From contig CP075497.1 in assembly GCA_021613535.1 (NCBI GenBank), forward strand, positions 6,510,001-6,574,000: 64,000 nt of DNA, written 5' to 3'. Position 1 is the first letter of the stretch, and each line of letters starts with the position of its first letter. Below the pieces are notes generated by a model, which ran no database searches, had not been told where the DNA came from, and saw only the letters and a program-made list of their open reading frames with translations. A program made the translations under genes and the position numbers. This stretch comes from Adineta vaga. Lineage: Eukaryota; Rotifera. Positions 46,511-60,452 of this stretch are shown piece by piece.

Positions 46511-48186
46511 ATTTGCTGTCAACTCAGCAGGAGAATATTTATCGAATGAAATGATATATATGATATGACCAATTGTATATAGGTATGTGACAAGTATTGA
46601 CAGGTGAAAGAACAGATTTTTTTTCTTCTCTTTTCTTTTCTTTCCTTTTTTTGAATTTGTCTTCTCTATATCTTTGTTGCTCTCTTCAGATTATATACCA
46701 ATCAGAGACGAGAGAAATCAAATAGACGAAAGAACGAAGTTACCATTGGGGAAAAAGGTATTTTGATGGTGTCAATCATCAAGTATGTATGCAGAGACAC
46801 TATTGATTCAGTCCAACATTACTAATAAAACAATGAATAGAAAAGAATGAATATATGTTAAGAGAAACGTACGGAAGTCATGCAACTGTTCTGCTTCTGT
46901 CTTCGTACACAACTTAACTTGTTACCATAGAAATTCATTTATCAACGAGTCAAATTTCATTCGAGTAGAAAGAAATATGTTCCATCATCATTTGTCTCTT
47001 TCTCCTCCTCTTTCTTCTTCATTTCTGTTTTGGTTTGATTGTTCCTGTCTAATGACCAAAGACAATTTAATTGGCATTGAACACATTGTCATTTATCGTT
47101 TTCACACCTCTCTAAACTCATAATTACCTTGTAAAGGAAGACTAAGACATTCAATTCTATCATTCGATTCAATACACTAAAATGATAAGCTGAAAATACG
47201 TTTAACTATAGAAGAAAACAAAAGGAAAAAGACCGCAAGAAAACGACAGCCGATGTTTTTCTCATCATTGATTTAGATACTAATTATAATAGACACGTGT
47301 GGCTTGCTGTTCCGATCTACGGATTTCTTCTTCTTCTTCGTCGTCGTCTTCTTTTTACTTCAGTTGTACATCCAATCCAATGATGAGCATACTCTTGGGT
47401 CTTCTTTCTATTGTTCATTCACCTCACTTGAACAAGATTAGACGACAAACAAACAGCACGTGTGCGTTCTTTCTCTCTACTTAATATGTTTCGATTAGCG
47501 CACTTTTTTTTTTGAAATGTACAAAAAGTGTTTTCGTTACCTCTCTATCATCGAATGTATGATGAGCGACTCACTTCTTTTTGTTACAAGTGGAGGATCA
47601 ACATGGACAATTGTTTTGATCTTGTACTCATCTTGCTACTATTTATTGACAGAAGAATGATGAAATTGACATAACAGATTAAATAAAAACCGATAGAAAT
47701 GTTTCCAACTGTTTGATTACCTTTCAAAAGCATTCATCATTATAACGGTTATTTATATTGATGAAAAAATCTGTATTCTTACAATAGAAGAAAAATCAAA
47801 TCTGAATGTACTTGAATGTTAGAGATGATTTCTATTATGCTCTATTGAGTTTTTAATATCGACGCTTATCAAATTGACTTGTCATTAACAATGTAACATC
47901 GGAAAAGTTAGAAACGAATGGAAGCAAAACTTTTTATCATTGACCTAAAAAAATGTCTTCTTTCAGTAGAATGTTATTCTACAATAAATATTGAATATAT
48001 TCTCCAGAAGACATCAGACCTTGATAAATCAAAGAAGTAAACGTTTGACAACATTAATCAACAATGTATTTTTGTTTTGTTCAAGAACATCATTAGGTAG
48101 TTATCATACAGAAGAAATACATAAAAAAATCGAAAAGAAAAGAATATAAATATCTTCAAACTAATAAAAACGTGACTTTTTTTTTC
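46511..48186. other. Gene-free region upstream of the PRDM13-like gene
   Basis: About 1.7 kb with no supportable exon. CTT/GAA-rich stretches near 46620-46660, 47000 and 47320-47350. As the 5' side of a developmental regulator it may carry control elements; I see no specific site. Confidence 0.35.
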
Positions 48187-49089
48187 TTATGAGTAACATG
48201 AATAAGTTTGACAAGCTTCGCACAATGTGGAATGATGTTGAGAATGCATATTACCTCTTCGTTGGATTAAACGTTGTATGGATTGAGTACCATTATGTGT
48301 TATATCCCAATAGATCGATGAAACTGAATCCGGAAAGAAACATTCACAAATTGTTTTTGCTAATTTTTTCATCACTCGACATATTTCATCTAGGAAATAA
48401 AATATTCTGAACGGAAGAAAAGGAACTTTTCATTGAAAACCATACCGAAATACCACAATGGATGAACACTTGAATAACAATATTGACATTGTTGCGTATA
48501 TAGTCTCAATAAAACAATACCGCCTTCATTAGGCTTCGAAATATAAAATGTACAACGTGCGCGCATTGATGTCCAACAATGTCCACACGTATCACATTTA
48601 AATTGTGCTTTAGCATTCTCTGATTGCGTCAATGAATAGAAGGCATTTAATACACGAGGACATATGAACCGTGCGTCATAAGGTATAAGACGATAGTCAA
48701 CATGATATATCATAGCTGTTGCCATGATCAATCGACCGAATTCACCATGCCAAGCCCAAACGGTATTTTCACAAAAATATTTTTTATCATCATCACGAAT
48801 AACTGCTGCTCTTTGAGCTGAAGAGAAAAAGAAAAAAGCAGATCAAAACGACTTTTGTTCATCATTTATTCTAATACATACCATCATCAGTAATTGTTAT
48901 TGTTGATGAATAAATTGGATCAATAGAATCGAAATCAAATTCATTCGAAAAATCACTATCCTTCTCATCACTCTCATCATAACTTATACCAGAATCGTTT
49001 GGTGTAAAATGAAACTTGAAATCTTTATTGTCGACAACGACATGACTATGATCGTTCGAAGATTGTGGATATGATTGAAATTGTTGCAT
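48187..49089 (-). CDS. 3CxxC-type zinc-finger protein (receptor-transporting-protein-like)
   Basis: Three exons (49089-48882, 48817-48446 and 48389-48187), about 260 residues. The first 70 residues are acidic and Ser/Asp-rich (disordered). The rest shows a zinc-finger scaffold with regularly spaced Cys pairs: FICPRV, FKCDTCGHCWTSMRARC, and QCQYCYSSVHPLWY, followed by a C-terminal ICECFFPD and TLCEACQTYSCYS. A CxxC-type pair, the W-x-S-x-R-A-R-C strand and a second CxxC are the marks of the zf-3CxxC family, which includes receptor-transporting proteins that aid surface delivery of odorant receptors. There is no membrane anchor at the C-terminus, unlike vertebrate RTPs. Family level is fairly safe; function is not known. 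Confidence 0.68.
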
Positions 49090-49394
49090 TGCAAATGCAA
49101 TTTTGTTTAAGAAGTGATTGTAGATGTGCGAAGACGAATAATAGATGGAAATGATCTGTATTTACAAATGAGAGATAACGAAATCTATTTTTTCTTTTTT
49201 CATTCCTTTTCCAAATCTATAAAAACGGTTGATTTATTTTGAATTTTATCGATCATATAGAACAAAGCACTCAAAGAGTTCACGTGTTTTTCGTCATGAA
49301 AATTTATTTCCATTCTAATACATCTATATATAATTATTATTATAGAAAAATCTTTATTCGTTTATTGTCTGTTTTGACAAAGACGACTTCTTTC

Positions 49395-49915
49395 CGCATG
49401 ATTATAATCATGAGCTGCCAATGCTAACATATAAAGAACATTAGGTAATTCATTTGGTCGTACAATAGATACTAGTTGAACTCGAATTCGTGCAAGAACA
49501 TTATATGAAATCGAAAACGATAAGTCGGAAAACTTTGACTGATTTTACACTGTATCCATTGATTAATCGGAAGATCATAGATTTGTATATCAGCATCATA
49601 TACTATGGCAAAAGAAAAATATAGACAAAGTCTTTGAATAGTGAAATCTTATTCCATGGTAACCAACGATTTCGAAGTGATGCGACCATTTGTTTTCCAG
49701 GATATGCATGAAGTTCTGTTGATTGAGTTATGTCATATCGTAATTCCAAGCGAGATAGAGTAAATTTCGTTCTGATTGATCATAAACAGAAAATTCACCT
49801 GTTTTGACTCCAGAAAAAAATCTTTTTGAATTATATATTGACGAAAAGTTCATTGCGTACGTATATTTGGAAATAGAAGACAAATGAATACAAGAACAAT
49901 TGCATTTATTAACAT
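49395..49915 (-). pseudogene. Frameshifted remnant of a secreted beta-barrel-like protein gene
   Basis: Reading the minus strand in three frames gives protein-like pieces in order. At 49915 is a signal-peptide-like start (MLINAIVLVFICLLFPNIRT) ending in a stop. Next come SGVKTGEFSVYDQSERNLLY and, in another frame after an apparent small insertion, RLELRYDITQSTELHAYPGK continuing to NRWLPWNKIS. Then IVYDADIQIYDLPINQW follows in a further frame, and finally VQLVSIVRPNELPNVLYMLA to HDYNHAE. No set of 50-60-nt introns restores one frame. The layout (VYD ... LRYD ... RNRWLPW) loosely recalls tubby-like/LURP-one-related barrel proteins, but that is a weak guess. Likely a decayed gene copy. A functional relative may exist elsewhere in the genome. 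Confidence 0.6.
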
Positions 49916-50480
49916 CTTATTAGATAGTCAACTGATACATTTTCCAGGAAGAACTCTTCTGTATAATTGACATATGTGGAAAAGAAACATTCGAATTGAA
50001 AAGTGTCTTTCATCAAAAAATTATACTCGATGATGAAGAATATATTTACATAAAAAAAAAGAACTTTATTGTTTTTCTTCCTTGAAAGTCTTATTATATT
50101 CAATTCTTTAATAAGAAGTTCAACTGTCATTGGAATTCATATGCTTCTTTCATTGACTATTATTTGTCTTATTGTGATTGATCAATATTTGATAAGCAAT
50201 TTGAGTTTTTTTTTTGAGTTAGACAACAGTGAATATGTACTTCAATTCACTCATCATAGAAAACTATTAGGTAAACATCTTGTCGAAGAATTGTACATAA
50301 TAAAATCAAACAGATTTCATACAATAAATGAATCACTGTATTATATTCGATAAATTCTCGTTTGTTTTTATTTAATCATCATGTACTATAGAATAAGACA
50401 ATAAAAATGTTTTAAATATATCTCAAGTTCGACTTAATCGGAAGGCAAATCACAACAATCAAAAAACTGTAATAAAATAT
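49916..50480. other. Spacer, no clear gene
   Basis: About 560 nt of A/T-rich DNA. A plus-strand open frame (50069-50353, 94 codons) has a hydrophobic start, but composition and lack of similarity do not convince me. The right end is the 3' side of the SCCPDH-like gene. Confidence 0.35.
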
Positions 50481-52254
50481 CTATTTTTGAACAAATGTAA
50501 ATCCTTCTTTTCCTAAATGATCTAATAAAACTGTGCGTCCAAATGCAGCTCCTGGTGTTAAAACTCCACCTCTACAAAAGAAAGCATCGAATTGAAATCA
50601 ATAAACATATTCTCTTACTTCACTGGTAAATGGTCGTTCTCTTTAATTAACATCGTTGCACAAGCAACTAACATTTTCGATGTTCCAAGATATCCAGGAT
50701 CAGGTCCAGCAAATTCATGAATTAATTTCTGATTATTTTCTGTATGCGTTAAAAATGTCATTTTAAATGTTGTATGTTCACACTAGAAAGTATAAAAGAA
50801 AATTAAGAATATAAAAGAAAATTGTTTTTTTTTGCTGAGTTTACATCTTGTCGTGAAGGTCCTTCTTTAGTTACTAATCCATTGGAAAACAGACCGGGAA
50901 ACTAAATAAAAGAATTCAATTATGAAAGAGTAGGAGTTTGATATAATCAATACTTTGAGTAATAATTGAACACCGAATTGAAATTTTGCAAAAATAGAAA
51001 ATATTAAACCAAAAAAGACAAGTTTAATGGTTGAAATGAATGATGGCATTTGAAGATAAGGTTGAAAACGAATCTAAAAGAAAACATTTTCTATGCTTTA
51101 ATATTGAATGAAAAAGTTTTTCTTTACTGGTTTTTTCTCTAATTTTGTATAATTAAAATATTGTGTACGTTGAACAACAGATTTATCACTACCTGGAAAT
51201 GGTACTGCCCAAATAGGTTTTCCTTGAATATTTGTTTTAAAGATAGGTTTTCTAAGTCAAACTTTAAAAAAACATCAAATCTATTTTAATTCAATAATAC
51301 CGGTGAATTTTAAGTTTTGGATATGGTAATTTTTGTTGAAATAATTGTCGACGAAGATTTTTTAATTCATTTGCGTGAGAAAATCCATAAACAGCTGATT
51401 CCCATGTTGCATAGTGAATCAATCCACTCTGAAACAAAGAAAAGCAATCATTTAAATGCTCTTTTCATTTAAAATTTCTTATACGGTGATTGTTTCATAT
51501 TTCATTGTAAGGAAACTTTCAATCAATGAAATGTCTAAATAAGATTTAATGATTCAGTTAATTGTTACATTAAAATAATAAATACCAAGATTCTTTTGTT
51601 CACATTCTTGACGAATAGCTTCGACACCAGCATCAGCAACAAGTGAATCAAAACCACAACTACCAACTATAACAACTTCACGTTCAGCAGCTTGACTATC
51701 ATATCGAAGTTGCATTGTTTCAAGAAACTATAATATAAATATATTAAACTTCAATTATTGATTCTATCTTCTTCTTCTTTTTTACTTGTGGTTCACCACT
51801 AATATCAATATAATGTGTACGTGCTTCGAGACAAGCTTGAACTACTGGTTCACCATAATGTCGATACTAGAAATACTCATTTAGAAATCTATTAAACTCT
51901 TCTTCGATTACATACAGGTCCAACACAATTTATTAAAACTTTTGCTCGAGCACACATATTCACTAATGATTGTTGGTTGGTAATATTTGCGCTAATCGTA
52001 TCAATAGTTGAACTAAGATTTTCAATACCTAGAGAATGATATAGATAAGATAGTCTATTGAATGTTGGAAATTTCACTTTCACACCCGTAATATTTGATG
52101 CTTGTTGAAGACCTTGTTTTAATTTCTCAATTGTTCGTCCAGCAACACCCCATTTTAGACTTATTTGTTTTCCTTTTCTTGCCATTTCTTCGATGACATA
52201 CTGGCCAGTATAACCAGTTGCACCAAAAATTAGTATATCAAGTCGACTTGACAT
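50481..52254 (-). CDS. SCCPDH: Saccharopine dehydrogenase-like oxidoreductase
   Basis: About eleven short exons split by 50-60-nt introns, giving about 412 residues; the human protein has 429. The N-terminus is a Rossmann fold: LDILIFGATGYTGQYVIEEM with the GxxGxxG-type nucleotide loop, then KWGVAGRTIEKL and AKVLINCVGP. Family marks follow: YGEPVVQACLEARTHYIDIS and GEPQFLE, then VGSCGFDSLVADAGV. A hydrophobic segment (about residues 280-300, STIKLVFFGLIFSIFAKF) matches the membrane hairpin of this family. The C-terminus is GGVLTPGAAFGRTVLLDHL. Despite its name the family is not the lysine-pathway enzyme; it is found on lipid droplets and other membranes, and its substrate is not established. 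Intact. Confidence 0.9.
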
Positions 52255-52463
52255 CGAAATGTATCACTCGTTAGTAATTCAATCTAGAGTAGAATGTTGT
52301 TTTTAACAACATCAACATATTTACATGTAAATGACTAAGATAAGTTTATTTGAAATGCTCTTCGATCACAATTATCTGTTGGAATTAAATCATTCTTGAG
52401 AAAAGCTCGATTAAAATGAAACAGAGAAAAGTCTTTTGCTTGATGGTTGTCTCAAAGCATAAT

Positions 52464-53072
52464 TCATTTGAAATCAAGTAATTCAACATCGAAAATCAAT
52501 GTTGAATCGCCTGGAATTAATCCATCACCAAAACCTTCTTTACCTAATAAAAACATTCTTTGTTTTTTTTCATAATTTATTTATCTGAATATAATTTCTT
52601 ACCATAAGCATATTCCGGTGGACATGTAAATATTGCACGTTCACCTTTTGACATCTGAGCAACGCCTTCATCCCATCCCTATATTCACATATAGAATATT
52701 TTTACAATCAATTTCCTTATTCAATTATCTTACTCTTATAACTTCACTAGAAAAAGATAAAAATTCCAGCGAATTAAAATTATCAAAGCAATTCTAGTTG
52801 AAAATATTCACCCTTGGCCAAGTGTAAATTCAAATGGTTCATTACGATCACGTGAGGAATCAAATTTCTTTCCATTTCTTAATGTACCTATACATTCAAA
52901 CTTGAAATATTTCTTTTCTTATTTCTCTCTCACCAGTATAATGAACAGATACAAGTTGTCCATCTTTTGGCTTTTGACCTAATATTTCATAATTACAAAC
53001 AATGATGACAAAAGTAAAACTCAACGAACCATTTCCTTCTTTAATTGTTTCAACTTTAAATCCTGATGACAT
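52464..53072 (-). CDS. FKBP1A: FKBP12-type peptidyl-prolyl cis-trans isomerase
   Basis: Six or seven very short exons assemble into a complete 110-residue FKBP; none is long enough to stand out as an open frame. The order is [94 protein letters not shown]. Active-site and drug-pocket residues are conserved: Tyr of HYTG, Phe-Asp of KKFDSS, Phe of FEF, Val-Ile and Trp of VIRGW, Tyr of EYAYG and Phe of LIFDVELL. One exon is only 13 nt (52734-52746), coding part of GEVIR. FKBP12 is a cytosolic prolyl isomerase that, in animals, binds ryanodine receptors and the GS region of TGF-beta type I receptors. A TTTGTAG acceptor lies 27 nt before the ATG. Confidence 0.93.
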
Positions 53073-53458
53073 TTCTTGTTGAATAATAAGATCTATGTTC
53101 TACAAAAAAAAAGATGAAATTCGTCTATATCTTTTATTTATATATATATATATATGTATATACAAAGCACAAAAAGAAAGAAAAATAATAATAATAATAG
53201 CCAAGTATAGACGCTAAAAAAAGAAGTAGTAACAATAAACAGTAAAGTCCGTTGTTTAGTTAAGTTGAGCAATATGAAATCTATATACACGAGAACAGAA
53301 AAAAAAGAGAAAAGAGAAAACATGTAGCAAGAGAACAATGAGACAATTTTATAGCTAGAGTAAAGAACCGGTTTTTTTGTGCGATGGTGTACAATCCAGA
53401 TTAGAAATATTTTGACACAGAACTAAAAAAAGAAGACCACAAATTGAATTCGTTTTAT
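53073..53458. other. Spacer between SMAD-A and FKBP12
   Basis: About 390 nt with a TA run near 53146-53158 and an AAT/ATA repeat near 53184-53200. It probably contains the 3' UTR of SMAD-A and the promoter or leader region of FKBP12. Confidence 0.4.
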
Positions 53459-55247
<1,789 letters not shown>

Positions 55248-55391
55248 ACTTTTTCGAATTATTATCTAGAAGAAATAAATTGTTTTACGTTTACTTTCGC
55301 TTATATATATATATAAATCTATATCTATCTTCTTCGTTTCATAAAAAAAAAGTCGCGGACAAATATACAAAAACAAATATTATACAGGGTA

Positions 55392-57017
55392 TCACCTTGA
55401 TGTCGGATACCAATGTTTCATCCCTTCAAAATCGTAGAGATGTTCATAGGCTAGGAGAAATTCATTTGTACGATCGAATTTATTTATTTTCGCTTTGCGT
55501 TTGCCATCACATGGATTGATATGTAATTCTTTTTCCATAGTTAATGTTAAAAATTGTTGCCATTGTTGTTGAACTGATTGCATCTCATTGAAAAGAATTG
55601 AATCGAGTACTGAATCATCATCGAGTAATTCACTTGAAGAAAAAAAAACAGAATATTAAAGAAACTGTTTTTTTCTTCCGGTAGAAGAAAGTAAACTTAC
55701 GTGCTGGAAGTTATGATTGGTGCGATTTTCTTTTTCTTTTTCTTTTTTATTGGTTCATCTTTTGGACAAAGTAATAAACCTTGAGATGGAATTGCAGATG
55801 TGTCTTTGTCAATTGTACTCGTTTGTTGTTTATAATTTTCCGAAGATAACTTTTTCACTAATGGAATGTCTAATAATAACAAAAAAAAACAAAAGTTTAG
55901 CAAATCGTATTATTTTATAAACTGCTTCATAGAAAAACATGGCTGTTCTTCAGTGTAGTTCAAGGATCGTAATTGATGATACTAACTTTTAATAATTGTT
56001 GTAATGGGTTGTTTTTGTGATTGTTCGGGACGATTTACTCGTAATTTAAATTTTGGTTGTTTAGTAATACCTAGTTTTGTTTTTTGACGATTCAATTCTT
56101 CATCGAGTAAATTCTTTTCACATTTTGAATTATCAACTTGACTCGCTACAAAAAAATCAATCGAAATTTTGTTATTGCTTTCTATAACAAAAAGAATGAC
56201 ACATACGTGATGTTGATTGTCGGAGTTTCTTGCTCGATAAATCATTTGGTTCCACTTTTCGTTTCTGATTATTTTCTTGACTTGAAATGAAAAAGAAAAC
56301 AAGTTTTTATTTTCAGAAAATCGAATTTCGTGTTTGATTTACTTTGGTAATATATTTACATCAGATGATTTTATCTGAGAATGCTCTTTATCTGATAAAG
56401 AGGAAGAAGAAGAGGCAGATTTTCTAAGTGTTATATCATCTGCAGAAAATAATTTCGGACGAATTGGTATAGAATCTTGTTCATTTTGTCGTCTTAAACA
56501 AGATTTGTACAGATCATTAGATTTAGTATCGGAAGTTGATGAATAGGACCGTCGATGATCAACATCAGATGTTGATGGTGAAATAATTGGAGAGTGTTCC
56601 GACGACTAAAACAACAAAGATTAAATCGCAGAGTCTTCTATCGTATATGAAAAAAACTCAAGTTTTTATATTCTAATTGGAATAATTACTTGTCTTCGTT
56701 CGTCAACATCAGTAATTGTTGATGTAATTCTTAAATCTTCGTCCACTTCAACTTTCTTATCATACAATCCGACACCAGGTTGATAAACGAAAGATAATTG
56801 TTTTTTTTCATTATTCACAGTTGAAAGTGGCGCTGACCAATTCGTTTGTGTTGGCTGTAGAACATCAGCCGATGGAACTGAAGGTGGATCACACCACATT
56901 AAATGTGCATATCTAAAAAAAACGAAACAATAATCAATGGTTTCCTTTTTCTTTTTTTCTATTTGTCAAACAAATGATGATGTTACAGATATGTTTGAAA
57001 TTTCTTATCCATCAACA
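55392..57017 (-). CDS. Unrecognised Ser/Lys-rich protein, probably nuclear
   Basis: Seven or so exons chain in frame to about 380 residues. A short first exon (57017-56987, MLMDKKFQTYL) leads to YAHLMWCDPPSVPSADVL in exon 2 (56912-56690). The rest includes a Ser-rich region with HRRSYSSTSD and KSASSSSSLSDKEHS, a basic patch KRKVEPNDLSSKKLRQ (possible nuclear signal), KQPKFKLRVNRPEQ, a Lys run at about 55725-55760 (IKKKKKKKIAP), and a C-terminal block, MEKELHINPCDGKRKAKINK to LYDFEGMKHWYPTSR. The two ends look conserved-like (rich in Trp, Tyr, Phe), while the middle looks disordered. I do not recognise the family. The gene sits tightly between eL42 (51 nt) and SMAD-A (144 nt), all on the same strand. 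The first exon is the least certain part. Confidence 0.6.
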
Positions 57018-57067
57018 TAACAAAAGAAAACAAAAAAAAATAATTGTTGTTTTCATCTTGTCGTTGA

Positions 57068-57388
57068 TTAATAGCTGATGACTTGATTTTTCTTCTTCTT
57101 TTCGGCACCTAATTCGAAATGTTTGGTACGTTTAATAGCTAATTGTTTTTTGAATTTGCATTCCGTACATTCCATACGTAAAACAATTTTCTTGGTTGTT
57201 TTAGCTTTCTTATGAAACACAGGTTTCTTTTGACCACCATAACCTTTTTGTTTCATATCGTAACGTCGTTTACCTTGAGCATGTACACTATCTTTGCCTT
57301 TTTTGTATTGAGACACTTTGTGTAATGTATGTTTCTTGCAATTTTTGCCCTTGCAAAATGTTCGACGTGTTTTTGGTACGTTAACCAT
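57068..57388 (-). CDS. RPL36A: Ribosomal protein eL42 (RPL36A/L44)
   Basis: Single exon of 106 residues, full length. It starts [20 protein letters not shown], with the zinc-ribbon Cys pairs CKGKNC and, near the end, CTECKFK. The middle is [20 protein letters not shown] followed by [20 protein letters not shown], the most conserved part of the family. It is a structural protein of the large subunit near the tRNA E-site. The Pro in QKKPVF corresponds to the position where substitutions give cycloheximide resistance in yeasts; here the sensitive-type Pro is kept. I start at the ATG that gives the universal N-terminus (57388). A TTTCTAG acceptor lies 35 nt upstream, so the longer frame to 57421 is probably 5' UTR. 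Confidence 0.96.
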   Translation of the reverse strand: MVNVPKTRRTFCKGKNCKKHTLHKVSQYKKGKDSVHAQGKRRYDMKQKGYGGQKKPVFHKKAKTTKKIVLRMECTECKFKKQLAIKRTKHFELGAEKKKKNQVISY

Positions 57389-57645
57389 TGTTCTTGTTCT
57401 TTCGATGGATAAGAAAGACAAATCTAGAAAGAAATATTAATTGAATAATGTTAATGTTTAACTTCATTTTTCTGTATATGTATTTGTATATACAAAATGT
57501 TAATATGATAAATAAATGAATGAAATAAACAAATACAACACTAAAAACATACGACAGATACAAAGATTAAATGTGAAAATATCTGACAAAAGAATTCGTT
57601 TTCATTTTGATCAAAAAAAGAAAGAGATGATTCTTCTTTCCTCAT

Positions 57646-59405
<1,760 letters not shown>

Positions 59406-60452
59406 TATGAAATCTATCAAATTGAATGAAATATTATTTAAAACTAACACACAATAATCGATGAAAAAGAATAGAGAGAAACGATCGTCGGCATATTGAA
59501 ATCGTTTGTGATATTGACCTCTACTGACTTGTGTATACAGTAGGTCAATAAAAACATATCCTCAAAGAAGAAAAGATGTTTTTCTTCAGAAAAAAATTTC
59601 TTGAATTTAAAAAGACTAGTTAGAAAAAAAACAATTCTAATATTTACACTTTATTTATTTAGTAGATGGGAGTTCAGTTGAACATCTTAAAGAAGGATCT
59701 GATATTCAATTTTGATTGGACAGAAAAATCAATCAATAGGATTATTGATTACATTGAAGTTTTAAAGACTATTTGAGAAACAAATTATCGATTAGCAAAA
59801 GATATTGTATCTTTCGTATGGATGTGTAGGTATGCCATTGATTAAATTCTAATTTTTATGAACTTATTTCACTGTTTAATGCGAGTTTTTTGTTTTTCGA
59901 TAATCTATATCGATATATAATTTTCTTCATATCAATACATATCGAAGGTCTGTCTCTAAGCAGATAATACTTTCGATCCTCTTCACTATTCAGGATATAG
60001 GAAAAGATTTTCCACTGGAAATTCTAGCTACAACTTTTTCACATTTTTCTATAAAACTGACTTAACATAGGTTAAAACTTGAAATTGATTATCTTAAAAA
60101 TAGTTCCCCTTTTTGAGAAGATTTCTCATAGAATTCATTACTATAACTAAACGTCTATAATATATCGGTTATATACTATTCTTGTCTGACAGTTACGGAA
60201 GATTAAACTACGAATATACATAAAATTGAGAATAACAGAAAAAAATGTGTTTATAAACAAGCTGGTGTACTATGCTTGTGTTACGAAGAGAATGGAGAGA
60301 AAAGAATAAAATATTCTGTTGCACATATTGTCATACGAATGAGAAAATTTCATTGAATTTCTCATATTCAATTATGCAATAATTTATATTGTGTAAATAA
60401 AAAGAAATAGTTTGTAATATTTACTTTTAGATGTTGATTTTGTGTATGAAAT
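59406..60452. promoter_or_regulatory. Divergent intergenic region, SMAD-B / VPS13B-like
   Basis: About 1 kb between outward-facing starts. A/T-rich with no exon signals. The VPS13B-like start is preceded by a TTACTTTTAG acceptor (60421-60430). Confidence 0.35.

Noticed and set aside
50069-50353. 94-codon plus-strand open frame with a hydrophobic start
   Set aside because: Could be a small secreted peptide, but no cleavage motif, poly(A) signal or recognised similarity; hydrophobicity is common in A/T-rich DNA.
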